Shown: positions 11,164 to 24,604, numbered from the stretch's first letter. The stretch is 64,000 nt of DNA from Spirometra erinaceieuropaei (GCA_902702965.1 CACRXP010000304.1:593820-657819); one strand, 5' to 3'. Numbers and translations: made by a program. The notes: generated by a model from the letters alone, not told the origin.

Positions 11164-12642
11164 TCAACAGAGTTTCACAATCAGAGATTTAAGGGAACGT
11201 CGAAACCGGGCACTAAACATGGAGTATAAGAAAAAGTTTAACGCAGAATTTAGCATCAGTAATAGGTTTGAGACGTTTCCCGCAATTTTAAGGCGAATAT
11301 CCCCTGGCACAAACCAAGGTCTGACAAGGAGTAGAATGGCACTGGGAATGTTGAGAAGACAAAACACAACGACGACAGCAATCAGTGTAATGGTAATCGC
11401 ATTCCTGTCTTGGTTTCTTGTTCGCGAAATTACCGAGCTATTGTTGTTGTTCTGTACACCCCTTCGGACAAAACTAGCCTCAGTAGACCATCTGAGATTC
11501 TCTTTAGCCATCCTATTGTGTTCCTGCCGTCCGGAAGAAGAATCGCTGCTAGATAAACCGGCACTCACTCTGGAGGTTCCGATGTAGTCGTAGGGATGTC
11601 TCAGCTGCGTCATGCCCATGGTCGGTGTCATTGTGGCCCACTGCTCTAAACTAGAGTCCAGATGACGTGCACTCAGCTGAGATGAAAGTCCCACGTGCTG
11701 CTCTGTGTAAGGGCGGTTGATCCACCACTTCCTCCATGCCAACTCTCTTTGTGTCCGCGTCAGCGTAACTGTCCTGTCCCTCCAAATCTCTTTGTTAACC
11801 GGATTGTTCGCAATCATATGGCCCCGCTTTCGGCTGGCGTTAACGACCGATCGTATTAGTAGTGCATTAAAGATGGTCAGAATGGTTAGCGGAATAAAGA
11901 CAAATAGAGCTGCAGTCGCATAAGACCAGCCAATAGCATGGAGATATTTGCCAAACCATGAAAGCTCAAACGTATAATAAAATTCACCACAGTCGCAGTT
12001 CTCACGGAAGGACGTCGATAGGGACAAGCAAGAGGCATTAAGTTTGTATCCACTCGCATCGCAACGCAAACGAAAAGTCTTCAATACTGTCCTTTCAAAA
12101 AAATCGGGCAAACTAAATATGGCCGTCGTTACGCACACAAATATAATGTTGGCGCGGGTCCGGCGAATGGAGAAGGCCTTTCTAGAGCGTATGGGCGTGG
12201 ATATTGCCATGAAACGTTCGATGGTAAACGTGCACGTTAACCACGCAGCTGTATTGCTCCACATATTTCCAAAAGAAAAAAGGTACGTTAGGGCGTGCAT
12301 GTAGGAACTAGACTGCTCAATTATTTTGTACGTCCTGAGAGTCAGAGGCAGCCCAGTAAGGCTGTAGAGAAGGTCGTAGACAGCAACAGCACAGAGGTAA
12401 AAGGAAGTTGACGAACGCATTACTGCAGTTGTGAGAACAACGATATTGAGTAAATTCGCAGCGACCCCAACTACACACACGATTGGCATCAGTAGCTGGG
12501 TACAGACGAATCTTGCAAGCCACAGGAGCTCTTCATTCTGGCAAACGAGTTGAGAAGTCCTGACGATCAAAATTTCAGTAGCATTGCTGCTGCTAGAGCT
12601 GCCATTGCTGTTGCTCCCTGACTGATCATCGCCTACTTTCAT
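11164..12642 (-). CDS. Class A (rhodopsin-type) neuropeptide GPCR, FMRFamide-receptor-like
   Basis: A single-exon frame of 492 residues with seven membrane segments. ATG is at 12,642 with an in-frame TAG 45 bases upstream. TM1 about 49-72 (N63); TM2 79-101 with D90; TM3 122-146 ending in ERF (142-144) in place of DRY; TM4 165-181, without the usual Trp; TM5 238-265 with P251; TM6 414-440 with F427, N431 at the Trp position and P433; TM7 454-475 with NSALNFFLY, an NPxxY variant. Helix 8 follows (FSARFRRSL). Two glycosylation sequons (N13, N20) lie in a Ser/Asn-rich N terminus. Intracellular loop 3 is long (about 266-413) and Ser/Asn-rich. C-N-x-P-like TM6 and N-S-x-x-N-F TM7 motifs are usual in protostome peptide receptors of the FMRFamide group. 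No Cys is near the 3.25 position, although loop 2 has C194, C205, C216 and C218. The ligand is unknown; the protein would act at the plasma membrane of neurons or muscle. Confidence 0.88.
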   Translation of the reverse strand: MKVGDDQSGSNSNGSSSSSNATEILIVRTSQLVCQNEELLWLARFVCTQLLMPIVCVVGVAANLLNIVVLTTAVMRSSTSFYLCAVAVYDLLYSLTGLPLTLRTYKIIEQSSSYMHALTYLFSFGNMWSNTAAWLTCTFTIERFMAISTPIRSRKAFSIRRTRANIIFVCVTTAIFSLPDFFERTVLKTFRLRCDASGYKLNASCLSLSTSFRENCDCGEFYYTFELSWFGKYLHAIGWSYATAALFVFIPLTILTIFNALLIRSVVNASRKRGHMIANNPVNKEIWRDRTVTLTRTQRELAWRKWWINRPYTEQHVGLSSQLSARHLDSSLEQWATMTPTMGMTQLRHPYDYIGTSRVSAGLSSSDSSSGRQEHNRMAKENLRWSTEASFVRRGVQNNNNSSVISRTRNQDRNAITITLIAVVVVFCLLNIPSAILLLVRPWFVPGDIRLKIAGNVSNLLLMLNSALNFFLYSMFSARFRRSLKSLIVKLC

Positions 12643-14006
12643 TGAGAGATAAGTGACCCTCGCAGTTATTTGTCCCCTAACAGCTGATAACTAGTCGCCT
12701 GCATTTAACGAAAACTACCATAATTGGCCTGCTCCGCGATCGAGCAGACGCACTGATTGGCCCATGTGTGCGGGCAACGAGGGAGCTTTCCAGGCTGAAT
12801 TATTCGTGGAACGCGAATGAGCGGACAGGCCGTGAAATGCAAGAAAAAAGGCATGAATGTGTACAGCAGCTGGACAGGGAAAAACATGGGTATATAACCT
12901 GAAATTATGATCGTTCGTATGTGCACCTTTCTATTACCTTCCAAGATTTAATTCCTTATATTTAAAAGCAATGGTCAATGACGTGGGTCTTTGTTCCATA
13001 TTCACCTAACTTCAATATTGCATTTGAAAAAATATAAAGGAAAGGTCTCACCAAGTTCTTAAGGGAGTTCGGGAGGAGCTCTGCCGCTAAAGGCAGTAGT
13101 AGCAAAGTGCATAGGCTACACAGACTTCAACTTTGACTCCGTTAAACTTCCAATTCAGAGAAGTGTAATGCATGCAGTTTTGCCCACGGCGTGATTTACA
13201 ATACCTGTTAGGCAGCTATCTAAGAGACAATAACAAGGGATGGGGAAAGACTAACAGAAGACAGTTGTTAGCTTGCGGCAGACTACCATTTTCGACGTCG
13301 AACTACAAGTTATCAAGGATTAGATTATGACATGCTGACAACGGCCAGTGCGTCAAAGTTGTTACTCCCAGTCACCCTCGTCTTTTCGGCTTTCCGTCAG
13401 CTTATAGTATAATTGTAAAACTGAGTTTTGCGTGCTAGCTGTTGGGAGCGCCATGCAGGTTAAAGAAGTTTAATGTGAAAACTGTCAGTGTCGTGTCAGG
13501 AACCTTCGGCAGAAATCAGTTCTAATTGCGATCCGACTGTGAGCTTCTATTGATTCAAGTTCCCCTGTCAGGCGTTATCGCCTCTTACGCCAAGTAAAAG
13601 TTGTTTATTTTGTATGTAAAAATTGGTCACCACGCTTTATGTTTTCGGTGAAACTCGTTGACTTCGAAATTTTCCCAGAGGTGTATCATCCGGTCCGTAG
13701 GCAGTTCGCGTTTTTTGTTGCCAATGAAAATAATAGAGTTGCGATTTTTCTTAAATTGTTTAGATCCTTCTAGAGAGTGTATAAGTGTAAGTAGGCACTC
13801 CGACAGACAAGAGGCGAAATACGGTGGAATTTATGTTGTAAATAAGTAATTTGTGGTTAGCATACGTTCAGTATATGGAATGGGTTGCTGTGAAAGTTCA
13901 GCTTGTGAAGACCGTGTTTTCATTTTGATTCGTCAGTAAAAATGGACGTAATATGCCGATCGCTCTTTTCACGGCCAAATAAGCAGCAACTCTAATTCTG
14001 GCGGGC
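12643..14006. other. GPCR upstream region, non-coding
   Basis: Contains the presumed 5' flank of the GPCR (minus strand). A 79-codon minus frame at 12,705-12,944 has no recognisable domain. No core promoter element was identified with confidence. Confidence 0.35.
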
Positions 14007-14640
14007 TATTTTCCCTACGTTAAACGGGTCTCCAAGGCGGTCTCTCGACTGCTACATCCCGCTATAGTAGGCATAGCCCATCGACCCTACGAAACAATAC
14101 GGCGCCGGCTGATGCAACTTAAGGGCATACTGCCACCCGCTGAAGCCTCAGGAGTTGTCTACAAAATAAGTTGCAATGAGGACGACTGTAACTATATTGG
14201 AGAAAGCGGGTGGAAATTGTATACCCGCCTACAAGAGCAAAATTGGCGACTCGGAGGCTAGACTCAAACTCTTAACTAACAACGCACGTTGGAGAACCTG
14301 GGAATACTTTTGATCTCCAGAGAGCTACCATCTTTGGCCGGGGCAACACAAAAGCAGAACGGCTAACACTCGAGGTTTGGTACCCCGATACCAACTCCAT
14401 CAACGTGTATCTGGAACTCCCTGAAGCCTGCAAAGTCCTACGTCCTCACATCCGTAGAGCTCAGGACAAAGTTACCACACTGGACTCGAGAAGGCCATGC
14501 ATAGGCAGACTGACGGCGAGTTTACCCGGCGAGGAAGAAGAGCCGCCAGACCGAACGCCCGACAAAGTTTCAACCACCTCTCCCCGACGAATCGGTGACC
14601 CACAGATGCACGCAGATAAAACGCCCCCGACCATCCCCTG
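14007..14640 (+). pseudogene. Decayed Penelope-like element, GIY-YIG 3' end
   Basis: From 14,007 the frame reads YFPYVKRVSKAVSRLL, then GIAHRPYETIRRRL, then GVVYKISC...NYIGESG, which is the RT-endonuclease linker and GIY-YIG start of a PLE. It aligns by eye to residues about 637-705 of the intact element at 29.4 kb (ALPYVKNVLEAVGRLL, GVAHRPEAAIRRL, GVVYRIWC...NYVGETG). A stop follows at about 14,260. After a frameshift the domain resumes (HVGEPGNTFDLQRATIF, then TLEVWYPDTNSINVYLELP), matching the HPTRSGHTFKF and LLESWFTGPQSINK blocks. The rest runs on as a Pro/Arg-rich tail to 14,640. RT sequence upstream is missing. It is a relative of the intact element, not a copy of it. Confidence 0.85.
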
Positions 14641-17600
14641 AGAGGCCGAGCTAGCGCGAGAAGGGAAAAATCGATCAGCATGAGGCCGACCAACGCGACA
14701 TGCCACTTGAAGTTTCTGATCGGTTAAGTGCATTTTACACTTTGACAATGGGGAGCCGAACAAGCTCTTCAAAACGTCAGCGCCTAAATAAACCCGTTCT
14801 GGTAAGCCCATCTTTTCCTTCAAGTAACTGTTCAGGTTACACAGCATGCTCGTTCTGTTGTGCTTTGAAGTTCAATCTGGAGCCCTCGCATGCGTCCGAA
14901 TAGTCAATATTCCCGATCACAACAAAAGACAACAACAGGCCTAAACGCTCAATGACCAAAGATCCCGTGTTCTCCAACATTAGACTTCAGTACGGCTGCT
15001 TGACTACAAAAAGTAATCCAAAAAGGGCCATCTTAGTTCCCCATGTCTATGTCGGTAGTCCTTCCCGGTAAATACTTCTTAGCTGCATGTGTGATTACGA
15101 TTTGCTTTTTGAAAGCTCGTTACAGCAGCTTTGTGCAAATATTTTAAGGGCCAATGAACCATAGTCACCTATTTCGTTGAAGAAGACACACAGAAATTGG
15201 ACGTTTTTTGAGAAATTTCCAAGGCTACATAATATGTTATATTTCCCACCACCGTAATATTTTCTCAGTCGGTCGCCCGGCAAGTTTTGATAAGTTTCCT
15301 TCGTCGCTTTTGACCAGAACGCTATCTCTGAAGCTGTCCAAAATTGTTGCTTCTCGTTTTTGATGCAACGACATACAAATATTGCATCAGGCTAATTTGG
15401 AAGTCAATTTTACTCAATTTGATAACTGGCTAGACAAAATTAAGGGTCATTTTCCTGAATACGACCTCACCTTTGTTAAAAATCGAAACTTCTTACGAAA
15501 TATTTCCGTAAGCTTTGGTCGATTTTCCACCCAAACCGTTTTAGTCATTCATAGTTGAAAAATAACTCCAATAAATAGAGACTTGGATTAAATTTCCTTA
15601 TTTATTTGCTGCTATCATATGAACGCAACGTATACAATCAAGTGGTCTTTCCTTTTTTCAAATCCTTTATTTATAGCGGCGCTAGGAGGACAACTTTTTA
15701 AACGCAATATATGTATTTTTGAACTCCTATTCTACAAGTACTACCGAGTGGGCTTTAAGTGGATTTTAAATTCATTATGAGAACGCGGTTATATTCCAAG
15801 CAGAAAGGACAAAGTCTTCTTTCTCTGGAAGCTCTCTCGCAAGTATTCTGACTCACCATTAATAGCATCCCCTATCACATATCAGGTTAGGGGGAATAAA
15901 CTTTAATGAATAAGGAATTGCTGTGACCAAGCTAACTAGAGTCTTTGCAGAAATCTGAATGAAATTTGTAAAGCAAATTTAGACTTGACCTTATACTTAT
16001 TCGCAATTAGGTAGTGAAGTTATCTGACATCCGAGGATCGATAGTCGAGCCGAGCATGATATGGCTCATATTTGTCGCACCCACACTGGTTAGAATGGCT
16101 GACCAAGACCGACAGATGGGCAAACCTGTCATTTTATGACAAAACGTCAGATCTATCGCCCAAAAATCAACAGATCCAGGTTGCGAGTTCCGCGTTACCC
16201 AAACCATGGGTTAGGGATGTCAGGATGAAAGTGACTAATAAGTCGGAGATAGCTGCTACAGTCCTCTTGTCACTGACGACATTTACCCTGAATTAATAAA
16301 GTTGTAATTTTCAAATTTTGTAAAAAGTTTCTTTTTCCATTCTTATTCACATTACTGTGGAATGTGACAGAGCATTTGAGGGTTCTCTATGCGGGAATAA
16401 TCACTGCCTCGGCAGTACACGATAAGCTGATTAGACCAGAATTAACAGCCCAGATAAACGCGTTTGTGAAGCAGTATGCTCACATCTAAGCAACCCTACA
16501 AAGACTGTTACAAGTGAAGAAACAAATGATACCCGGTCATCGCACAGCACCTCGACTTGTGTTTATACACTCACATGTACTTCTGCTTGAAAGTACATTA
16601 GGAAAACACAAGGATAACTGACATCTAGGATGGTTGAGTGTCTGCTTAAGTGGCTTTTAAAGTCGGAAGACAAAGTCCCCTGCTCTTCTACCACTAAAGT
16701 TCTCTTCATCTATTGTTATAAAAAGGCGTGCCAGAGTAATCGGAGGTATGGCTAGCACACAATGATAAGCGTCGTGCCCTTTCCTGTTTGTAGGCCCCAC
16801 AGTTGTCAGCACCTTAGTTCTCAGTGGTTTTGTCTAACATAACTTTGAGGTAGATGTATGCACACACTTTGTGAGAAAACATGTGCACACTTAGTCTCAC
16901 TATGGAACAGAATCGTCCGTCCAAGTTCGACATGAAATCCTCACTAAAGCTTTCATTTCTATATCCTGGGTTGGACTAAAGAGCTCTGCCAGCCTTCGTA
17001 TGGTTACCTTTTCAATATGCGAAGCGCAAATATGTCATTGTCTCTTACATTTTTTTTTACATATTTTGGTTGATGAAACTTTTACTACCGACTAGTTCAA
17101 GTTGAACTCTCGAACTTTAACCCCCTGGGAGTAGCACATGGCTTGGTTACGACTATAACCAACCCTGAAAATGGCCATTCAAATCGCCATCAACTACCTC
17201 GATAAAATGGTTGACTGCCGATTGATCAAATTCACGCAACAGCCTCTGATACAAAATCCAGTGGAACATTAACGCACATATTATGTTCCTTGACCAGGTC
17301 AGATGACTAGGTGGCAGACTTTCTGTAATGAAAACACAAATGGGGATTATTTTACTAAAGCAAGCTTATTAAATGAATTGGCCCATGACGGGCAGATCCC
17401 TTAAAGCAAGAATATAAATCTCGGCATATTAAAGTTCGAGACAAAATAACTCTATAATATAGAAATACAATGTGGGTTTTCATCAGATTACTCAAGAATT
17501 GGTCTGATATTGCTGCGAACATGCTGCGTAAAATACTGCCGTCACTTAAAAAAATCATTATTAGCAACTTATTCTAATGAATATCGTAGATAAGGAAGTC

Positions 17601-20600
17601 TGATCTCGTAAATTGATGGGGAGGTTATAGCTTCGTACCCTCTTTGAACGTTTCTTTTGGTTTAATATTGACTCTGTTTTACCGGGTATGACAAATTCTC
17701 ATTTTCTTTTAACGGCCGCGAGGCCTGTTTAGTGTTCGTTGTCCGCCTTGACTTTTCGTACGCATTTGTGAACGCCCATCGTAGTCGTTTTCTCTCCCCT
17801 GCGAGATATCTAAAATTTACATTTCCAACACATTTTGTTGTGCCGTTCGTGCAGACAAGAATTAATGCTCTTTATTAATGCGCTTTCCCTACATTCTGTA
17901 AGTTTCTCATTAATAAATAACAACTCTATTCACCCGCTCGATTACGCGAGATGCCTTATCTGCAACAATACCAGCTTGGAACTTCAAGGAATCAGGAGAA
18001 ACACATGTTCTCTGTTTGTTTAATTTTGTTTGTTCATAACAGCTCAGTTAGCTACTACCGGCTGAGTCTTCTCATTTATTCAGAAATCACACTTGTAGGA
18101 TTCATTTTAGAAGTTCCATTTGTTGTTTTGAATTCGCCAGATGAGTTGACAGCGGGCAATGAAGTACAGACAAAAATTTGGCCATCGTTTTTATATTGAT
18201 AATGATATGCCTTTGTGGGTTACAAAACTCTACTTTTCCTGAATTTGTGTTTTTATTTCTTCTTATCTACCTAAATTCCCGCAATTTGAAGATGTTTAGT
18301 TTTCTCTGAGAATAGATTTCTGTTTTGCAGACTCTTGTTAAAATTTCTGACGCCGATTTGTACTTCGAAATGCACCTTAACACTGACTGAAAAACTTCCA
18401 AAATGCTTAATTCACCTTCTGAAAATTCCCTACAACTGACCCTTTTGCGAAGGGTTCTTTTCGGTCGGGCTGTCAGGAGCTTGACGTCATCTCACTTGTC
18501 AATCTCGCAGTCTAGAATTTTAAAATCTACGGATTTGGGTCGAGCAGTATTTGCGCTATGATGGCCCCAATCTCCTCTCCTCTGCTCATTTCCAATGCGT
18601 CGAAATTGCTTGCCATTTTCTAACCGGCTTGCTCTAGAAATTGTCAGCAGTACTTGGTCATGTATTCCCCACACCGTTCGCGTGCCGCAGGCGCTGTCGG
18701 TGCTTAAACAAAAACTGAGCCCAACCTTGCACACGCATAATTTAGATTTGTTTGCCATTCGACATAACAATGCCGCCCAGGAGGACAATGGGGGGATCGC
18801 AATGAATGAAGATTAAGATCAGAATCGGCCCTGGTGATTCGGCTGCCCCCGTGAACGAGTACTATTCGGCCAGTTAAAGTGGAGTCCAAGTGACATGCTT
18901 TTAACGAGAAAATCTCTTTAACTCAAAGTTTCTTCATGTTAAGTAGATGCTTTGAAGAAAGGTTACAATTTCTGCGTACAAAGGTGTGACATGCTGTTCC
19001 GTTTCAAGGCTTCGCGTTACATCACTTACCTGCAAACTCACTCCACGCAGAAAATTATTTTCAGTACTTGTATTTTGCAACCGGAAACTGCATGGATTTA
19101 CAGCGTGACACACATGAGAAGCTTGTGTTGGTTTGCAAAGAACCTATGCTCTAAATAAAAGGCACGTGAATAATTGATACAGAGGCAATGTTTAAGTCAG
19201 AGAAACCTATTTCAACGTCGGAATTATACTTTTGCTCTCCCGCACTTCCGGGATCATATAGGATTCCATCGTCAGTGATAAGGGTGATAATAAAAAGACA
19301 CGACATTTGGACGCGTCATATCCGCCAAGTGACTTTTTTGCATGCGTGAAGACAGTAGTAGGGAGCTGCACTCCAGAAGAGACTGCAGTCACAACGATCA
19401 GATAAGAATCAGCCACAATCTGAAAAGGGGTACGCCGGTTCACATGATAATATTAGGTTCAGCGGCTGGAAGTGTGTCCTGAAAGTAAATGAAGTCTGTT
19501 GGTCTTGTCCTAGTTAGAGTTAACTTGGAAGAAAATGAGCTTAGTAAATGTTAGCCAAGTCTTAAAGTGGTCATCACACTGCACTGTGTGAAAAGTTGCA
19601 CGGCATCTGCGGCAGTGAAGAAAGTTCGGTGTTTTGTTGTCCATTAATAGGGGTTGCAGACTATCACTTCACTCCGGACATACTGACTCCACTTCATTGC
19701 CTAGGTTGCAGCAAAGGTGCGCAGTTATTAAAGTCAAGTGATCAACAAGTAGCGTCAAGTGCATACTTACAACAATCACCGAAATGTGCAAGAACCCACG
19801 CAACAGCCAATCTAAAATGAAGACTCTCGTCTCCTCGGTGGCACAAACCTTGTGTACGACTTCGAAAGTAAGGACTGCATTGAGTTATGGGAGTGACGTA
19901 GGCCGACCATTCCCGTTATGGATGTTAGACCACTCAAAGTGTGTTGATGACCCTCGTCGGTCTTTCGCTGCTGACGGATTTGCGGTTCCGCTATGAGCAT
20001 TTATGAACTAGGTGGGGACTTTTCTGCACTCCCTTTTCGCTCAATTCCCATTTTTTGCCCTACAAGACTATTGCTGCACAAGGCATCTACCCACTGCTTA
20101 CTGTCCTTAGCCGTCACCTTAAGCTAGATAAAGATGTCGGGCGTGTGTCTCTCCGCATACAGTACATCCTACTTGGTCCGGTCCTCTAGCGCTTACTTGC
20201 GGCTCCCTGATAGTTCTACTTGACCGTCAGATTAGATCGCACGAGGACGGAGAGACAGAGAGGGATACGCTTTATTTTTAAAGCATCCTTCAAACTTTTC
20301 AGTGAAAACGGCATCATTTATCTTGATCAGGATATAAAGTTGCAAATGATGCAAGAGAAATTGGTTTTCATAAAACCAAATATCTATTACGGGGACAGTT
20401 CAGGTTTCAGTTACTCAATTTCGCTTTCTGTACACGAAAGGTGTCGTGACAAAAATGACAATACAGGATGCTGACATGCCAATGTACGACAAAAGATGTG
20501 CCGTAACCCGCGACGAATGGGACTGGAGGTCTTCGCAAAAAAGAAGTTCAGCTTGAAGAGGGTGAACGGCATTATACCGAATTTGATCAGAAAATTGCGT

Positions 20601-22640
20601 GACCTTCTTCTAATATAGACTAGGAAGCCATAAAAACATGCCCAGCAGAAAATGACATTCGAAAGACGTGTTTTAAAGTTATCATGTCTTTTTTTAAGCA
20701 AAACAGGCAAAATAACCGGAAGACAATAAATAATGAGAGGGGGCATGCAGACATCTACAAATCTCCAGATTAGAGGGTTGGGGTATGTGATAGGAACCTA
20801 AACGATGAATTTAATAAACGAATTCACGAACATTAATGAAAAGGATGTTCATATGAAGGCAGATGAGAGACCTGAAGACAGATTAACACCAAAGTACCGG
20901 AAAGGGGATCCTCATTAGGAAATGTGTCCAAGGATTTAGGAATGCGGAGGCCCGCAGTCGAACACACACTGAACTGATTTCTGACTGTTAGATAGGAGAC
21001 GATTTTCTGGTAATCATGCAGAGACGGGATCCAAACCATCCTTCAGAAACTGCAGATGGGTCTGATTTTTGAGAGGGTGAACAATAACCATATCGTATGT
21101 CTCCCTTGCGCGATTCACACGAAATAAAATCATGCCGAGAAGTTTGCATAAAATCGCTTAGGTTGGTTGAGTCATTGCTTGTCCTTTTCAACTGCGATGG
21201 ATGAGGATTTTCAGGGAAATTTTATTTGCTTCCACAGGGGTAAAAGTAGTCGGAAATTTTCCCTGAAGAATTGGTCTTCTGTGATGTCTGCGCTGTCCAT
21301 CGCGGCTACGGATACAGCATGGGCAGTCGAAAAGCACTGTGTGCAAACATTTGTCTTCGGCCCTGTGCTCCCTTATGCCACGGTGACCCTGTTTGGTCTG
21401 ATAGTTTGGAGTCTGTTCTGGGCAAACCATCGTTTAACGGACTACGTAAAACGGACCTGATCAGCAGCGAACTCATCAAATGTAATGTAGGCGTCGCCGT
21501 CCTAAACAGGCTTTGATTCTCTGAACAAGGACAATCGAAAGAATTGAGGCATTTGAATGAAGAGCCTGAGGATGCTGGATTTATCAAAAAATTAAATTGG
21601 GAGATAATTTTGTTTCCCTCACAGGTATTTAACACTCGTCTCATGAGAATTAGACTTCTACTCGGTTGATGAAAATTATTTACAAACATCAGCGCTTACG
21701 TCGTCACGAATGACAATTCATTACGATGTTATGCATAAAATTCTAGTAAGACCGGTCGGTCTTTCTGCACTGGTACTGGAAATGGAAAAATTTACTGTCT
21801 CTGGTGAATTCGCTGCCCGCGTATAGAAACCCCGCTACCTGGAGGGGGAGTGTTTAGTCACAAAAGAGATGGGCGGCTACAAAGGCAACGAGCCCCTCCT
21901 CATGCATGTGTACAAAGAACAGTCCGCTCATAACTAATACTGTCTTCCGAGTAAATACAATATTGCTGTGCCATCGCCGCATCATTAGCAATTGCTCAAC
22001 TGTATAAGCGTCGGGAGGCGAGATCAGAACGATGAACTGGTGACAATGGCGATGGGGCGCCCAAAGCTGGACCGACAACAATCTTGTTGTTTTGTAGATG
22101 ATACTTTAACTCCTGCCCTGCAGGTGGTCCGGGGGGTAAGAAAGCACTGAATATGCTAAACACCGCAATAATCAATACGGCTGAAGACAGGCTGGACCTA
22201 AAAAGGTTTGTCCTGAAGACCTTACTCCATGGTCGCGCAAATATTTGTGAGGAGAGCAAAAAAGCTTGACACTGGAAGCGGGCATCAACGAAGAAGCATG
22301 GGATGGAGGGTTGGCGGATTTGCTAATGTGGCGAGTCCATTGCAACGCCATGTAGCGTCACAAATCCGATGAAGTACGTAACAGATCAAATAATATTTCT
22401 GTACTATTGAGATCCTGTTGACAGTTTACGGATAGTGTAGGATTACTTCGTTGAAGCTGATGGTATACAGCTCAGAGGTTCATATTAACTCTCGGTTCAA
22501 ACCTAAAAAGGCTTCTGTCAAAGAGTTTGGTCTAAATTCGGGCGTTAATTTATAAGGAAGTCAGATAGCTTAACACCTTTTGTGTCCATCGTATCTGCTC
22601 ACATTGTCTCGCACATCCTAACATCGCATTAGTCTTTTGG
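14641..22640. other. Long non-coding stretch
   Basis: Eight kilobases without a supported gene. GC-richer patches at 16,007-16,300, 18,490-18,890, 19,590-20,000, 21,170-21,520 and 21,850-22,260 hold overlapping frames on both strands with no recognisable domain. They look like old repeat copies rather than exons. A hammerhead-like relic is listed separately. Confidence 0.4.
19235..19300 (-). ncRNA. Very degenerate hammerhead-like relic
   Basis: The minus strand reads CTGACGATGGA, then ATCC...GATCCC as a possible stem II, GGAAG, then TGCGGGAGAGCAAAAG. The order matches the PLE terminal segments, but the CTGATGA and GAAA cores are both altered. A chance match is possible. Confidence 0.2.
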
Positions 22641-22677
22641 GACATAACAGTATGCCTGATAATGAGCCTTACATAAA

Positions 22678-24303
22678 AGAGAGGGCAGAATAGCAAAAGT
22701 TAAACATCCAATAAAAGTTAGAAAAGGGGAGGAGGGCCAAGACGCATTCAGAGGTTAATAACATTCATCTGACTAAAAAGATAAAAATTTTATGTGACGA
22801 GATTGTATGGCTGGATTCATCAGTCGGAATGCCGAACGGAGACCCAAAAGAACTGCTCCTTCGCTGCAGACTAGATGTCCAATTCGGATTCGGTGATCAA
22901 TTTTACTGCCAGATCGACGGCATAGCAATAGAATTGCCCTTTGTATCCCGACTAGGTGATGTTTTCATGGGAAAACACAAGCCCAACTCTGTCTAATGAT
23001 AAAAGACCTCTATTCCTCTGCTCGATATGTGGATGAATTTCTCGCTATAACGGATGAAAGGCTTGATTTAAACACCCTCCTGTATAAAGGGAATCAGACT
23101 CACCAGCGTTAACTTTCACCTTGGAAAAAGAGAACGGAGAGTGCCTCTCCCTTCTGGATGTCCTCCTTAATCGAATGTCGGATGGGACAATTTGTAGAAG
23201 TGTATTTTTAAAGAAAACATGGACAGGCCAATACACAGTTTTGTCCCGCTGAGCCAAAAACGCAGCTTTGTCTGCTGTCTCACCTACCGAGCTAGGAGAA
23301 TATGCACCCCAAATAGGCCTGAGAATGAGTTCGCCATTATGCGAAACACTCTGAGAGGAAACGGCTACCCTGAAAAGTTTATCAACAAATATATAGGAGA
23401 ACGCCCTCCAAAACCTGATGTGCCGATGGCTGAAAAGAAGAAATTATTTCTCACACTGCCATTTCGATGGGATTCGACGAGCAAACTCCTACATCGTCGT
23501 TAAAACACTGCTATCGTGCGCACGTACCCAGTCGCTAGATAAGACTGGCTTTCACAAGCACGTCGTTTCTGCGCCTGGAAAGTAAGGACAGACTGCCTTT
23601 TCAGACCTCTTCAATGTGTATCTACGCCTTCACTAGCTCCTGTGGGCAGGTTGCATTGGCCGAACAACTAGCTGTCTATCCAACTGGAAGCGAGGACACC
23701 ATCCTGCCTGGCTAAATCAAGGTGAAGAAAAGTCCATCTCTAGCGCAATTGGGGCTCACTTGGTTGACAGCGGTTATCGGGTACACGCCAACCAAGCATT
23801 TCGAGTCATTTATAAAGTGCCGACGAGACACTCCAATTTCCTGCGTCAGCGAATACTTGCGACGGCAGAGGCAGTGGCCATACGGTAAGCCAACCCAGCC
23901 TTGTGCTCACATAAAGCGTTTGTACAAGCGTTAAGGCCCCCTGGGCAAAGACAAACCTAGCCTACAGTGAGTGACCGATCTCATGAGATATTGGTTGAAA
24001 TTCTGAAATGTGTTTTCGATTAGGAAGGATTATTTAGGCGCGGTTGTGATATAGATTATCTTGGAGCATCATCCTATAATATTTCGGACTCGACAGGATA
24101 TCAGATTTCGAATACACTGCCTTTCAATCTCCTGTAGAAAGCGTACTTGGGAAGAAATGAGTACTTATGTAGCATGCATTTTCCCCATTGATTTTCGGTG
24201 GACTTGCAAATGCGAATATATTTTATATAAATCACAAACAAAATATGCTTTCCTGCGGTCGTTTGATAGAGAATTAGGTCTTCTTTATATTTTTTACTTG
24301 AAG
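22678..24303 (+). pseudogene. Decayed Penelope-like element, second lineage (RT + GIY-YIG remnant)
   Basis: RT motif B region is readable from about 22,800 (LLLRCRLDVQF...FYCQIDGIAIELPF, then LGDVFMGK). Next come YSSARYVDEFLAITDE (motif C, with DE in place of DD), FTLEKENGE...LLDVLLNRMSDG and IMRNTLRGNGYPEKFINKY at about 23,336-23,391. The GIY-YIG part (about 23,600-23,935) reads IYAFTSSCGQV, then TRHSNFLRQRILATAEAVAI in another frame. Stops and frameshifts are numerous and the 5' RT motifs are absent. The terminal part (23,963-24,303) is the arm of a large inverted repeat. This lineage lacks the Zn-linker wording of the intact element and is a separate clade. It is not functional. Confidence 0.82.
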
Positions 24304-24604
24304 AAAGAGTATAATCAGGTTTTAAAAGAGTTCTCTAATTTCCGAATAATTTGGAGCCTGATCATTCGTTGCATTAGAGCTTAGGGATTTCACTCAACAA
24401 AGTGCATAAGTTCCACGTAAAGAAAATCACATATTTTTCTATGCCTTTAAAAAAACGTCATACAATGTCCATAAAACTATGCAACAGATGCGAACTGTGT
24501 TGTACATTTCATGGGAAGCTGTGGTGAACTTCAAGGTACGATTCTAGCTGAACGGAAATTTCTTGGTCTTAAAAATCGCGTAATTAGAAACTTTTTAAAA
24601 CTTT
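24304..24604. other. Spacer between inverted PLE arms
   Basis: About 300 AT-rich bases separating the two arms. No features seen. Confidence 0.4.

Noticed and set aside
11012..11587. 191-codon plus-strand frame
   Set aside because: Antisense shadow of the GPCR C-terminal half and its 3' flank.
14461..14847. 128-codon minus-strand frame
   Set aside because: Antisense to the decayed PLE tail; no independent evidence.
21306..21689. Overlapping frames on both strands, up to 127 codons
   Set aside because: Open on three frames at once and without recognisable motifs; more likely a GC-richer old repeat.
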